From Bacillus_I endophytica_A (GTDB lineage: Bacteria; Bacillota; Bacilli; Bacillales; Bacillaceae_H): 45,632 nt of DNA. The notes under the pieces are model-generated. The model did not search any database. It saw nothing but the letters and a program-made list of their open reading frames with translations, and was not told the DNA's origin. Positions within the stretch are counted from its first letter, which is position 1; each line of letters opens with the position of its first letter. This document shows, piece after piece, positions 15,849-23,984 of this stretch. The stretch lies in assembly GCF_026790145.1 (NCBI RefSeq), contig NZ_JALAMS010000045.1:1-45632 (forward strand), in the 5' to 3' direction. A program made the position numbers and the translations under genes.

Positions 15849-15884
15849 AAAACAAGGAGGGATTTTAATAACTCTCCTTGTTTT
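15849..15884 (+). terminator. Intrinsic terminator after the SDR gene
   Basis: AAAACAAGGAG (15849-15859) pairs with CTCCTTGTTTT (15874-15884), about 95 bp past the stop. Confidence 0.75.
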
Positions 15885-15943
15885 CGTCTGTTTGTTATAC
15901 ATTAATTTCCTCTTATATTGGAATTCTTCTGCCCTCACCCCCA

Positions 15944-16071
15944 CTACATTGCTAAAACGAATATAGACGAAAAAGAAAAGATAATGCTAATGCTTATAAT
16001 GCCTGTCCAATATATCTCTATTCCCCTTTTGCTAATTTTTCTCTTTCTCGTAAAACTGTAGACTTATCCAT
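15944..16071 (-). pseudogene. Possible frameshifted small membrane protein
   Basis: Directly after the mocR stop (one base gap), ATG 16071 opens a 17-residue frame, MDKSTVLREREKLAKGE. At a GGGG run the next frame continues as IEIYWTGIISISIIFSF and on to a stop at 15944. Joined by one frameshift, this would be a 42-residue protein with a charged head and one membrane helix. The second part has no start codon of its own. I recognise no family, and it could be chance. The rest of the 15754-16072 gap is AT-rich without other genes. Confidence 0.3.
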
Positions 16072-16072
16072 A

Positions 16073-17449
16073 CTACAAGTGTAAAAAGTTATTTGGAGGA
16101 ATATGTTTTTTTCTGCTGTCAATTAAAGCAATACAGTGAGCTAATCGCTCTACCCCTAGTTTAATTTTACTCTCGTTCACTTGAGAGATACTTAATCGGA
16201 TAAGATTTTCCTTTTTATATTCTGGTAAAAAAAATCTAAAGGCATCATCAACATATACATGCTGTTCGTTTAGCATATGAACTATCTGTTTTGCTGTCAC
16301 CTTTTCAGGCAAACTGATGGATAGATAGAATCCTGAAGAGGGTTTAGAAAAATGAGTATTAGCCGGTAGCAATAATTCACATGCTTCTTGCAAGATCCTC
16401 ATCTTCGTACGATATATCTCTTTTACTTTTTTTAGATGACTATTAAACATACCGCTTTTTAAATAAAGTTCAAGAGCCCCTTGAGAAAGTGCTGGACTAT
16501 TAAAATCTGAACTAAATTTATATCGTAAAAACTGGTTGTTCATTAACGGAGGCAAAATAACAGTAGCAATCCTTAATCCCGGAAGAAAAATTTTTGAAAA
16601 ACTTTTAATATAAATCACTCTCCCAGAAGGATTAAATGAAAATAAAGGATCTGATTTGGCATTTGGATCAAGGTCTCCTAAAAAATCATCTTCTACTATA
16701 TATACATCGTATTTTTCAGCTAACTCAACAATTTTTTTCTTTTCACTATTCGTATAACAATGTCCAAGAGGATTGTGGAATCTCGGGATAATATAGAAAA
16801 ATTTTATATCATTATTTCGAAAAATGTATTCCAAACGATCAAGATCTATCCCTTCCATTGATAACTTAATTCCAAAGGTAGTCGCTTGGTACAGAGTGAC
16901 AGATTCAATAAATCCAAAATAAGTAGGTTGTTCAATAAGAATGTTGTTTTTTCCATTTGGAAATGGCATAGAAACTAGTAAATTAAGGGCTTGCTGCGAA
17001 CCAGATACAACGACTAATCTTTCCGGTTGAGTGAACACCTGTAAATCCTGCAAATATTTCGCTATCTGCACGCGCAATGAGTAAGAACCTTGCTGATCAG
17101 AGTAGGTGAAAAGCTCTTCTTTATATTGTTCAATGGCTTGATTTATACAATGCTGGAATTCAAGATAAGGCATCACGTTTTTATCTGGACCCGCAGATAA
17201 AAAGTCAATTGTCTCATGTTCATTTATTGCATTTTGAAATTCATTCACAACATAGTAGCCGCTTTTAGGAACAGAATAAATTAAATGCTCTTTTTCTAGC
17301 TCAGCATATGCTTTAATGACCGTATTTTTGCTACATAAAAAATTCTGAGATAGCTGACGAACAGAAGGCAGCTTACTACCTGCAATAAGCGATCCATTCT
17401 CTAGGCGACGCTTAATCCCTTCCATTATCTTAATATATTTTGAGCTCAT
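16073..17449 (-). CDS. MocR-family regulator, divergent from an EamA transporter
   Basis: A 458-aa GntR/aminotransferase chimera. The winged helix-turn-helix occupies residues 1-70 (LPSVRQLSQNFLCSKNTVIK). The PLP-binding aminotransferase fold follows: PRFHNPLG (222-229), Asp254 or Asp255, and Lys286 in SFSKIFLPGLR. It has a good AAGGGG ribosome site at ATG 17449 and lies divergent from the drug/metabolite exporter at 17609. By the usual MocR logic it probably activates that exporter in response to an amino compound or PLP. Confidence 0.87.
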   Translation of the reverse strand: MSSKYIKIMEGIKRRLENGSLIAGSKLPSVRQLSQNFLCSKNTVIKAYAELEKEHLIYSVPKSGYYVVNEFQNAINEHETIDFLSAGPDKNVMPYLEFQHCINQAIEQYKEELFTYSDQQGSYSLRVQIAKYLQDLQVFTQPERLVVVSGSQQALNLLVSMPFPNGKNNILIEQPTYFGFIESVTLYQATTFGIKLSMEGIDLDRLEYIFRNNDIKFFYIIPRFHNPLGHCYTNSEKKKIVELAEKYDVYIVEDDFLGDLDPNAKSDPLFSFNPSGRVIYIKSFSKIFLPGLRIATVILPPLMNNQFLRYKFSSDFNSPALSQGALELYLKSGMFNSHLKKVKEIYRTKMRILQEACELLLPANTHFSKPSSGFYLSISLPEKVTAKQIVHMLNEQHVYVDDAFRFFLPEYKKENLIRLSISQVNESKIKLGVERLAHCIALIDSRKKHIPPNNFLHL

Positions 17450-17608
17450 ATATTCATTCCCCTTTTAATTGTACCAGTACAGATAGGTAAAAAAACGATT
17501 TATTTTATGATATGTACCCCATTATTATTTTAATTATATCAGACCTGTTTTTTAGAAAAGCAGAAAATGAGACAGATATGATACAAAATTAAAAGATAGG
17601 GGTAGAAT

Positions 17609-18514
17609 ATGATGCAGAAAGAAACCAGAGAGAAATTTGGATTATTGTTAGGGTTAGCAGGTGTCATTTGTTTTAGCTTAACACTCCCTTCTACAAGTAT
17701 TGCAGTAGAGTATTTTGGGACTACAGTCGTCGGTTTAGGAAGAACAGTCGTTGCTGCGATTTTAGTAGCTATAGTATTGATTATTCGAAAAGAAAAACTA
17801 CCTTCTCTTCAACAATTCAAAAGTCTATTTATTGTTGCTTTTGGTGCAGTTTTAGGATTTCCTCTCCTCACTTCTTGGGCAATGGAATCCTTGCCTGTTT
17901 CTCATGGTGCTGTGGAATTGGCCCTGTTACCATTAGCAACTGCTGGGTTTGCTATGTTTAGAGGAGGTGAAATTCCTTCACTCAAATTTTGGATTTCAAG
18001 TATAATTGGCTCTTTAGCTGTTATTATATATGCTCTTCATCTTGGATTTGGTGGATTACAATTTGCTGATTTAGCTTTACTAGCATCAGTGCTTATACTT
18101 GGGCTTAGTTACGCAGAAGGTGGGAATTTAGCAAAAGAATTAGGTAGCTGGCAAGTTATTGCTTGGGCAATTATGATCGGTGCTCCATTTTTCATTATTC
18201 CAGTTGGGCTAAACCTGACAACTGAAATGATTCATGCCCCAATACATGCGTGGGTTAGTTTTATTTACCTTGCAGTGGTCAGTCAATTTCTAGCATATGT
18301 TGCTTGGTATAGCGGCATGGCTATGGGCGGAATAGCAAGAGTTAGTCAGATTCAATATTTACAACCATTTTTAATGATCCTATTTGCAACCGTATTTCTA
18401 GATGAATCCATCACATTTTTCACTCTTGTAATAGCAGTGATTGTTGTCTTTTCTGTAATATTAGGCAAAAATGCTCCCGTATCCAAAAAAAGATCCCTAT
18501 TAGAGAAAAACTAA
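17609..18514 (+). CDS. EamA-family (DMT superfamily) transporter
   Basis: A 301-aa membrane protein with about ten helices arranged as two EamA halves: the first near residues 10-140, the second from about 150 to 290 with the terminal FLDESITFFTLVIAVIVV typical of DMT exporters. Such proteins export amino acids, metabolites or drugs. ATG 17609 and ATG 17612 are both possible starts behind AGGGG. It is divergent from a MocR-type regulator, which suggests control by an amino compound; the substrate is unknown. Confidence 0.85.
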   Translation: MMQKETREKFGLLLGLAGVICFSLTLPSTSIAVEYFGTTVVGLGRTVVAAILVAIVLIIRKEKLPSLQQFKSLFIVAFGAVLGFPLLTSWAMESLPVSHGAVELALLPLATAGFAMFRGGEIPSLKFWISSIIGSLAVIIYALHLGFGGLQFADLALLASVLILGLSYAEGGNLAKELGSWQVIAWAIMIGAPFFIIPVGLNLTTEMIHAPIHAWVSFIYLAVVSQFLAYVAWYSGMAMGGIARVSQIQYLQPFLMILFATVFLDESITFFTLVIAVIVVFSVILGKNAPVSKKRSLLEKN

Positions 18515-18896
18515 CTGTATGTTCAAAAATTGTGAAGAAATACACTTAAACTAAGTGGTACATTTGACAATATTAGTCACATATAATATGGAATGTCCCT
18601 TAATTTATATACTTCTTTTGAAATTAGGTAATGATAAAAATTCAAGTTTAGATAGACCATAAGTACAAAAAAGGTTGGGCTTCTTTTGGATACCTAACTT
18701 CTTTTGAATATAACAAGATAACTTTTTGTTTTTTCAGTACCATCTATTCAGAAAACTTTACTTATTTATATTCTTCTTAGAGAATTTATTTATATCTCTA
18801 GGCTAAAACAGGTTTTTGACGCATAGTACTCATCCAATCTTCGCTTTAACAATTTCATATGATATTACATATAGAGTCGAGGAGGTGAAGATATCT
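18515..18896. other. Gene-free stretch before the coat-like gene
   Basis: No gene is seen. An imperfect hairpin (AGGTTGGG with CCTAACTT, including two G-T pairs, near 18671-18704) followed by CTTTTG may end the EamA transcript. CATATGATA at 18856-18864 resembles a sigma-K -10 (CATAnnnTA), but I cannot define a matching -35. Confidence 0.4.
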
Positions 18897-19202
18897 ATGT
18901 ATGAATATGAATACGAGTATGATAGAAAAGACTATTATGATGATAAACATGACAAACATGATAAAGATAAAAAAATGAAATGTTACTATGAAGAGTTAGA
19001 GGAACACCCTGAGTATGATGAGTATTATGGTAAATATGATCGTAAGCTTGACAAGCATTACAAACATGATAGATATACAAGGCTAAAATGTTACTGGGAA
19101 AAACCAGATAATGAGTATGATGATAAATATGATGAATATAGTAGTAAATATGATGACCAAAAGGATTACGAAGAATGTGACTGTAAAAAAAGATATTACT
19201 AA
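18897..19202 (+). CDS. Tyr/Asp/Lys-rich low-complexity protein, spore-coat-like
   Basis: A 101-aa hydrophilic protein made almost entirely of Tyr, Asp, Lys, Glu and His, with no membrane segment or folded-domain motif. It has two similar halves: KHDKDKKMKCYYEE then HPEYDEYYGKYD, and KHDRYTRLKCYWEK then NEYDDKYDEYSSKYD, and ends in CDCKKRYY. ATG 18897 follows a strong GGAGGTGA ribosome site. The composition is that of cross-linked spore coat or exosporium proteins, possible substrates of the transglutaminase encoded about 6 kb away, but a coat role is inference. Confidence 0.6.
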   Translation: MYEYEYEYDRKDYYDDKHDKHDKDKKMKCYYEELEEHPEYDEYYGKYDRKLDKHYKHDRYTRLKCYWEKPDNEYDDKYDEYSSKYDDQKDYEECDCKKRYY

Positions 19203-19240
19203 ATTGATTCTACTTTAAAACATCTCCCAATGATAAAAAA

Positions 19241-19290
19241 AGGCTAATCCAAAAGTTCAGTTTTAGTAATCTCTTGGACTAGCCTCTTTT
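19241..19290 (+). terminator. Terminator after the coat-like gene
   Basis: AGGCTA-A-TCCAA (19241-19252) pairs with TTGGA-C-TAGCCT (19274-19285) with one mismatch, followed by CTTTTC. Confidence 0.7.
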
Positions 19291-19384
19291 CATGCCCTCT
19301 TTTATATATTATTGATTAAGCAAACTTTTCTATTCACTGCAACATAAGAAGAATACATAAGATTCATAGCCTATTTTCATAGAG

Positions 19385-19465
19385 TTCTATACATTTCTAT
19401 AGAATTTCTATAAACCTTTATCATAGTAGGTAAAAGAGAAATTTCTATATTCTTTAGCTTCTATA
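19385..19465 (+). repeat. Phased TTCTATA repeats
   Basis: TTCTATA occurs at 19385, 19395, 19406, 19443 and 19459. The first three start 10 and 11 bp apart, about one DNA helical turn, so all lie on the same face. This could be a binding array or intrinsically bent DNA. Confidence 0.5.
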
Positions 19466-19757
19466 AATATCTGTAGAGTTATATAAAATTTGTGGTTGTT
19501 TACGTGGGCATGTGGTCGCTTTTAGTATTGGGCAAGACCTTGCAGCATAGCCTTTAGTAACATCGGTAAAAGTTGAATACAAACGTAAGCAAGTGAAGTG
19601 GTCGTCATTGTACAACTTCTGCTTGATAAAATGTAGTCTACTTTATAACTTAACTTCTATATAAACAATTCGCTATTTATGCAAATGTTTCTGAACTCCT
19701 AATCAGAAAAACGCTTTAGTAACAATAACGTATAAAATCCTGAATAAAATGGAAAAA

Positions 19758-19802
19758 AGAAAAGTCCAGATCCCCTGTCATACAAAGAGTCTGAACTTTT
19801 CT
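19758..19802 (-). terminator. Orphan terminator-like hairpin
   Basis: AGAAAAGTCCAGA (19758-19770) pairs with TCTGAACTTTTCT (19790-19802) with one mismatch. The T-run lies on the minus strand (complement of 19752-19757). No minus-strand gene lies immediately upstream of it. Confidence 0.55.
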
Positions 19803-20121
19803 AACTTCCCCTAAGAACTATTATGTAAACTAAATTTGTATATGGTATTCATCATTACTCCTTATTATATAAGTAATGCATTATTTTTTGTATATCTTAG
19901 TTGTAATTTTAGTGTTAAGCATATAACGGTGGTAATTATTATACTTATATTAAGAAATTAAATTTATCTAATTGGTTTGGATTGATTTGTAAAGGGGATG
20001 GGGAATTAAAAACAAGAGACCTTCTTACAATATTACAAAAAGAATATTTTTATAGGATTCTCTCAAATTAATAGATAAATTTTCAATGAATCAAACGATT
20101 GAAAAAGGAGAGTGTTAATAA

Positions 20122-20982
20122 ATGATTGAACAGAAACGATTACCTCATTGGGCAATTAATTACTTGCACTATATTCAAGTTCCAATTCAAGAACCTTCAT
20201 ATGAGTATTTAAAAGAAATTTGCATCGCACATCTAAATCGTATTCCCTTTGAGAATATTAGTACGTTATTGCATTTCAAAGAATATCACAAGAAAGGTAA
20301 GCTCGTACAAGATGAGGAAGAGTTTGTAAAGCAGCTCGTTCAACATCATATGGGCGGAACGTGTTATATGATCAACAGCAGTCTTCATCAGTTGTTGAAC
20401 CAGCTTGGTTTCCACAGTCGTTACGCTCTTTTAGGCGGAGGTCATGTTGCGCTGCTCGTTCGACTTCCGAATGAAAAAGAAGAAATGTATGTCGACTGTG
20501 GAAACAGCGCACCATTTTTTGAACCGATTCGATTGGAAACGGATTATGGTAATGTTTCACAATATGGTGGGATTGAAGTAAGGATACGTCCGGAAGAAGA
20601 ACCGGGAACGTACACGTATTACAGGTATGTGGATGGTAATTTACTCACTGAATTGATTTGGTCTTTCGATACAAAGAAAACGTACCGATTTGATGATTTT
20701 CAAATAGCAATAAAAAAGTATTTTCACCCCAATGACTTATTTACGTCCAGTTTACGCTGTCAAATTTGGCAATTAGACCAAAAGCGATCGCTGTCTTTGG
20801 TTAATAATGTATTAAATATACGGGATAATAACGGGAACGTTGAGAAGCACAAATTAACCGACAGTAACAATATTCGAGAAGTGATTGATTATGAGTTTAA
20901 GCTTCCTAAACTGCCAGTAGAAGATGCAATAATGGTTCTTCAGGAACTCGGTGTTGACATATTTGAGGATTCAGAAGAATGA
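20122..20982 (+). CDS. nat: Arylamine N-acetyltransferase
   Basis: A 286-aa cytoplasmic enzyme that transfers acetyl from acetyl-CoA to arylamines or related amines. The catalytic triad is visible: Cys81 (GGTCYMINSS), His108 (GGGHVALLV) and Asp125 (MYVDCGN). The N-terminal helical part has the family segment HLNRIPFENIS. Length is normal. The ribosome site AAAGGAGAG lies upstream of ATG 20122. Gene neighbours give no pathway clue; Bacillus species have several NAT paralogues used against aromatic amines or in secondary metabolism. Confidence 0.88.
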   Translation: MIEQKRLPHWAINYLHYIQVPIQEPSYEYLKEICIAHLNRIPFENISTLLHFKEYHKKGKLVQDEEEFVKQLVQHHMGGTCYMINSSLHQLLNQLGFHSRYALLGGGHVALLVRLPNEKEEMYVDCGNSAPFFEPIRLETDYGNVSQYGGIEVRIRPEEEPGTYTYYRYVDGNLLTELIWSFDTKKTYRFDDFQIAIKKYFHPNDLFTSSLRCQIWQLDQKRSLSLVNNVLNIRDNNGNVEKHKLTDSNNIREVIDYEFKLPKLPVEDAIMVLQELGVDIFEDSEE

Positions 20983-21042
20983 ATGGTCTTTTCCGCCTAG
21001 AGGTTGATTTTTCTTATTTCGAGGAAGATTAATTACATTAAG

Positions 21043-21074
21043 AAGCCCTTTTGTATGTACAAAAAGGCTTTTTC
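21043..21074 (+). terminator. Terminator after nat
   Basis: AAGCCCTTTTGTA (21043-21055) pairs with TACAAAAAGGCTT (21058-21070) with one mismatch, and a T-run follows. Confidence 0.8.
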
Positions 21075-21075
21075 T

Positions 21076-21213
21076 TTAAAGATTTTTAGTCAATCCACAG
21101 TCTTCATTTGCACATTTACGTAAGTATTGACCATTCCCTACCTTCGTAATAAAACGAGCATTACCGCAATTGTTACAGCGGCCGCTACAAGATTTATCAA
21201 GACCTAAATACAT
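21076..21213 (-). CDS. Possible zinc-ribbon peptide, 45 aa, or remnant
   Basis: The minus-strand frame from ATG 21213 to TAA 21076 reads MYLGLDKSCSGRCNNCGN and ends KCANEDCGLTKNL: a cysteine knuckle of CxxxCxxC followed by CxxxxC, as in a small zinc ribbon. There is no ribosome site, and a hairpin with a minus-strand T-run (21231-21265) lies just upstream, so it may be the remnant C-terminus of a larger protein rather than an expressed gene. Confidence 0.35.
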   Translation of the reverse strand: MYLGLDKSCSGRCNNCGNARFITKVGNGQYLRKCANEDCGLTKNL

Positions 21214-21230
21214 AAAAAGTCATAAAAAAT

Positions 21231-21265
21231 AAAGGGTGATACATATTAGTTATGTATCACCCTTT
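21231..21265. terminator. Perfect bidirectional hairpin terminator
   Basis: AAAGGGTGATACATA (21231-21245) pairs perfectly with 21251-21265 around a 5-base loop, with T-rich tails on both strands. No intact gene borders it directly. Confidence 0.7.
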
Positions 21266-21551
21266 TACTTCTTGTTCAACAATCGGGCCAGATAATTGAA
21301 CAATGTGACAAGTTGAACCCTCTTGACACCCAAGGGGTTTTGTTACGTGTAAAGGTGCTTTATGTAGCTGATGAGGCTCTCGAACATGAGAATGTTCATT
21401 CGATTGTGACGCAGTTGGCTACAATGGTGTGTTATCAAAGCATCGCGGGTTGATTGCTTGTGAGACGAAGGTGATTTCGAAGGTTACGTAGAAAGAGTAG
21501 GAGTCGGGTAGTCTCTTTACCTACCATCACCCGAATATGGTGGGAAATGGT
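21266..21551 (+). other. Coding-like remnant without a start
   Basis: One plus-strand frame stays open through the upstream hairpin to TGA at 21451-21453, reading LLVQQSGQIIEQCDKLNPLD, then RVKVLYVADEALEHE and SIVTQLATMVCYQSIAG. The composition is protein-like but it lacks a start codon and ribosome site, so it looks like the 3' end of a lost gene. I recognise no family. Nothing else is seen before 21552. Confidence 0.35.
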
Positions 21552-22079
21552 TTAGTCCTTCGTTTCAGATGACGGCTTTTTTATGACATCCGCACCACCT
21601 GCAACGTCAATATGTGCTGTTTCTTTTTTCAGCTTTTCCTTCACTTGTTTCGTTTCTTCTATTTGACGTTTTGTAACCGATACTTCATTTACTTGCACAG
21701 GGTGTTTGTTTATTTCAACTTCTTCTTCTTTCAGAGGAATTCGAATCTCCTCCTCATTTCCTGCTTCTATTACCATTTCTTCACGCTTAATCGGAACGGT
21801 GTATGTTTTCTGTTCTTCGACGACTTCTTTATGAATCTTTACCTCACCCGTTTGTACTCGTTCTTTTTTTATGTACAGCTGCTCTTCTCGTAATTGAAGT
21901 GTTTGTTCTTTATTTTCATTTGTTTTTTTAGATGGTCCGTCGATGTTCCTTCTTGCATTTATTGTATAAATAATGCTGCCAACGATTGCTCCTAAAACAA
22001 GTCCTGTTATGATCGTAAAACCTGTTACCCAACCGATTATGCTACCGATTATCGCACCAATAGTAATATACTTTCCCAT
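21552..22079 (-). CDS. YsnF/DUF2382 stress protein with glycine-zipper membrane head
   Basis: A 175-aa protein. Residues 1-42 contain two hydrophobic glycine-zipper segments (GAIIGSIIGWVTGFTIITG). The rest is a DUF2382 (YsnF/AvaK-type) domain with repeated beta elements: LREEQLYIKKERVQTGEVKI, VPIKREEMVIE, IRIPLKEEEVEINKHPV and VNEVSVTKRQIEETKQV. Members are linked to general stress, desiccation and photosynthetic reaction-centre-like folds; the function is unknown. It starts behind an AGGAGG-type site and lies in the same direction as a soluble paralogue upstream. Confidence 0.78.
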   Translation of the reverse strand: MGKYITIGAIIGSIIGWVTGFTIITGLVLGAIVGSIIYTINARRNIDGPSKKTNENKEQTLQLREEQLYIKKERVQTGEVKIHKEVVEEQKTYTVPIKREEMVIEAGNEEEIRIPLKEEEVEINKHPVQVNEVSVTKRQIEETKQVKEKLKKETAHIDVAGGADVIKKPSSETKD

Positions 22080-22124
22080 AGAACCTCCTGAAGTTCTTTT
22101 TATTTGTAAAGAGGATGGAAAGAG

Positions 22125-22151
22125 ACCTACTTAACTAGAAGTTAAGTAGGT
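22125..22151 (-). terminator. Hairpin terminator between the two DUF2382 genes
   Basis: ACCTACTTAAC (22125-22135) pairs with GTTAAGTAGGT (22141-22151) just past the stop of the upstream gene, so the two genes are probably separate units or subject to partial readthrough. Confidence 0.65.
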
Positions 22152-22159
22152 GGGAACAA

Positions 22160-22636
22160 TTAGTCCTCTTTGATAATATCTGTATTACCATGCGATTCAA
22201 CATCTGCAACTTCTTTACGAAGTACGTCGCGTACTTGTTCTGTTTCTTGAACCGAACGTTTATGAGCGGAGACTTCACCAGTGACGACCGTATGCTTTTC
22301 TACATCAATTTTTTCAGCAGTTACTGGAATGTGAACCGTTTCTTCTTCTGTAATTGGTTCATCTGTTGGTTCGTGATCAACGGCTCTTTGTTCAATGACT
22401 ACTTGATCATGTGAAACAGGGACATTCACTGATTGTTCTTCCTCAACAATGTCCTTATGAAGCGTCACATCACCCGTCTCCACCCGATGTTTATCGATGT
22501 CCAATTCTTCCTCACGAAGATCAAGATGTGCGTCTTCTGCTGCAAATTCTGTATCGGCAGTGCGATCTACTTCACGTACCTTTTTTCGAGTTTCCTTTTG
22601 AGTTTCTTCTTCGTTAAATAAATCAAAAAAGCCCAT
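22160..22636 (-). CDS. Soluble YsnF/DUF2382 stress protein
   Basis: A 158-aa very acidic, soluble paralogue of the downstream protein, without membrane segments. The DUF2382 elements are LREEELDIDKHRVETGDVTL, VNVPVSHDQVVIEQR, VHIPVTAEKIDVEKHTVV and GEVSAHKRSVQETEQV. ATG 22636 follows a perfect AGGAGG. B. subtilis relatives such as YsnF are sigma-B general stress proteins, but I could not find a convincing sigma-B promoter here. Confidence 0.8.
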   Translation of the reverse strand: MGFFDLFNEEETQKETRKKVREVDRTADTEFAAEDAHLDLREEELDIDKHRVETGDVTLHKDIVEEEQSVNVPVSHDQVVIEQRAVDHEPTDEPITEEETVHIPVTAEKIDVEKHTVVTGEVSAHKRSVQETEQVRDVLRKEVADVESHGNTDIIKED

Positions 22637-22911
22637 GCTGAAAACCTCCTAATGGATGTGTTTGAATCGTACAACTAGTAATGTTACCTGTGTAAATGAA
22701 AATATGCGTTTGAATTTTAGTCCCTGTTTCTAAAAAGATAGCCATTTAGTGTATTTTTTACATCCAATGTATTATTAGTGATACATTTTGATCAAACTTT
22801 ATTTCAAACCAACAGCAGTATAATTTTTATAAAGTTAGTATGTTTACAAAATTACGTGAAATAATAACTTTTGTATTTTTCATGAATCAGTATATAAAAA
22901 TGAGGGTGAAA

Positions 22912-23577
22912 ATGTTCATTTTTATTGGGAAGTTAATTCTGCTTTTTGGTCTGGTGATTTTGGCAATGCGATGTATGGGAAAGACTGTGTTAGCTCAATT
23001 GACTCCACCTGATCTTGCAGCCATTGTGTTTCTCGTCACATTGTCCGTTAGTCCCATTAAAGCCAACGGAATTGGACAGACCATTGCTGGAATCATCACC
23101 ATTATCATAGTATATATATTGTTTTTTAAATTCAGTCTTTTTCGCTGGTTAAACCGGTTATTTATCGGTCAGCCGAGCATTTTGATCAAACATGGGAAAA
23201 TCTCCAAAAAAGAATTGCGAAAAACTCGCTTTTCTCTCGTGGAGCTATTGTCAGCCATTCGGAGTGCAGGATATCCGAACATAAAGGATCTCGATTATGT
23301 GATTCTCGAACCGAATGGAGATCTCAGTATATTGCCGAACCAATCTGTTGTCAATTTGACACCCAGACCCTTAAATATTGAAACGGACTATCAAGGACTG
23401 CCGATTGCCGTAATCGTCGAAGGAAAAATCTAGCATAAAAATTTAAGATTAATTCAGAAGGATGCAAAATGGCTTCAGGAAGAGTTGATGAACGAAGGAT
23501 TTCACCAAATCAATACCATTTTTTATGCAGCTGTCAGCGCTAAAGATCATTCTTTAATCATTGATATCGGTAATTAG
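22912..23577 (+). pseudogene. DUF421 (YetF-like) membrane protein gene with an internal amber stop
   Basis: The frame starts at ATG 22912 (MFIFIGKLILLFGL) behind GAGGGTGAAA. It has the DUF421 pattern: three N-terminal helices with RCMGKTVLAQLTPPDLA, then a soluble domain (ELLSAIRSAGYPNIKDLDYV and LEPNGDLSILPN). TAG at 23431-23433 follows GLPIAVIVEGKI, and the same frame continues with family-like HKNLRLIQKDAKWLQEEL and INTIFYAAVSAKDHSLIIDI to TAG 23575. One CAG/AAG-to-TAG change explains it. A 173-aa truncated product could still be made, lacking the last ~48 residues. Confidence 0.8.
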
Positions 23578-23984
23578 AACGATTGATTTATATATCTGAT
23601 AAGGAATGCACTATATACATATTGTGCTAACTAAATTTAATCTATTTTATAAATATAATATGTATTAAAAAAGAGGTACCTTGTATTATTTTATACATAG
23701 TAACCTCTTTAAATTATAGTATAGTTAAATTTTATCAGGTAGATCAGCGTACTCATAAATTTTATTTAAATCGAGATTTGCATATTTATCTTCTACATTA
23801 TCCATAATATCTTCAAGACCTCCACCATTGAATACATGCTGACTAATCATAACACAAAGGTCTTATAAAACAATCTTCTTATTTGAGAGGGTTGTTTTAT
23901 TTTATATTTTCACCAAATAGATTATCCAATTTTATCATAAAGTGTTAATATTTATATAAAAATATAGTTACTTTACTTTTATTT
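23578..23984. other. AT-rich gap with hairpins and a short minus-strand frame
   Basis: The minus-strand frame 23850-23725 (41 aa, MISQHVFNGGGLEDIMDNVE then DLNKIYEYADLPDKI) looks protein-like but has no ribosome site and an upstream stop, so it is probably a gene remnant. A hairpin at 23670-23710 lies past its stop. A second hairpin, AAAACAATC (23867-23875) with GGTTGTTTT (23890-23898), has a plus-strand T-run and no gene to serve. Confidence 0.45.

Larger units (their letters stand above)
19291..20121. other. Long intergenic stretch with repeats and an orphan terminator
   Basis: No intact gene is seen. It contains five copies of TTCTATA (19385-19465) and a minus-oriented hairpin at 19758-19802. 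A minus-strand open stretch at about 19470-19640 (read as YSTFTDVTKGYAARS in part) has no start codon or recognised family and may be the remnant of a gene ended by that hairpin's neighbourhood; this is weak. Confidence 0.45.

Noticed and set aside
15944..16071. Intact gene after the mocR stop
   Set aside because: The only start leads to 17 codons; the hydrophobic part is in another frame without a start, so it is listed only as a possible pseudogene.
19470..19640. Insertion-sequence remnant
   Set aside because: A protein-like minus-strand stretch exists but I see no transposase motif, terminal inverted repeats or target duplication.
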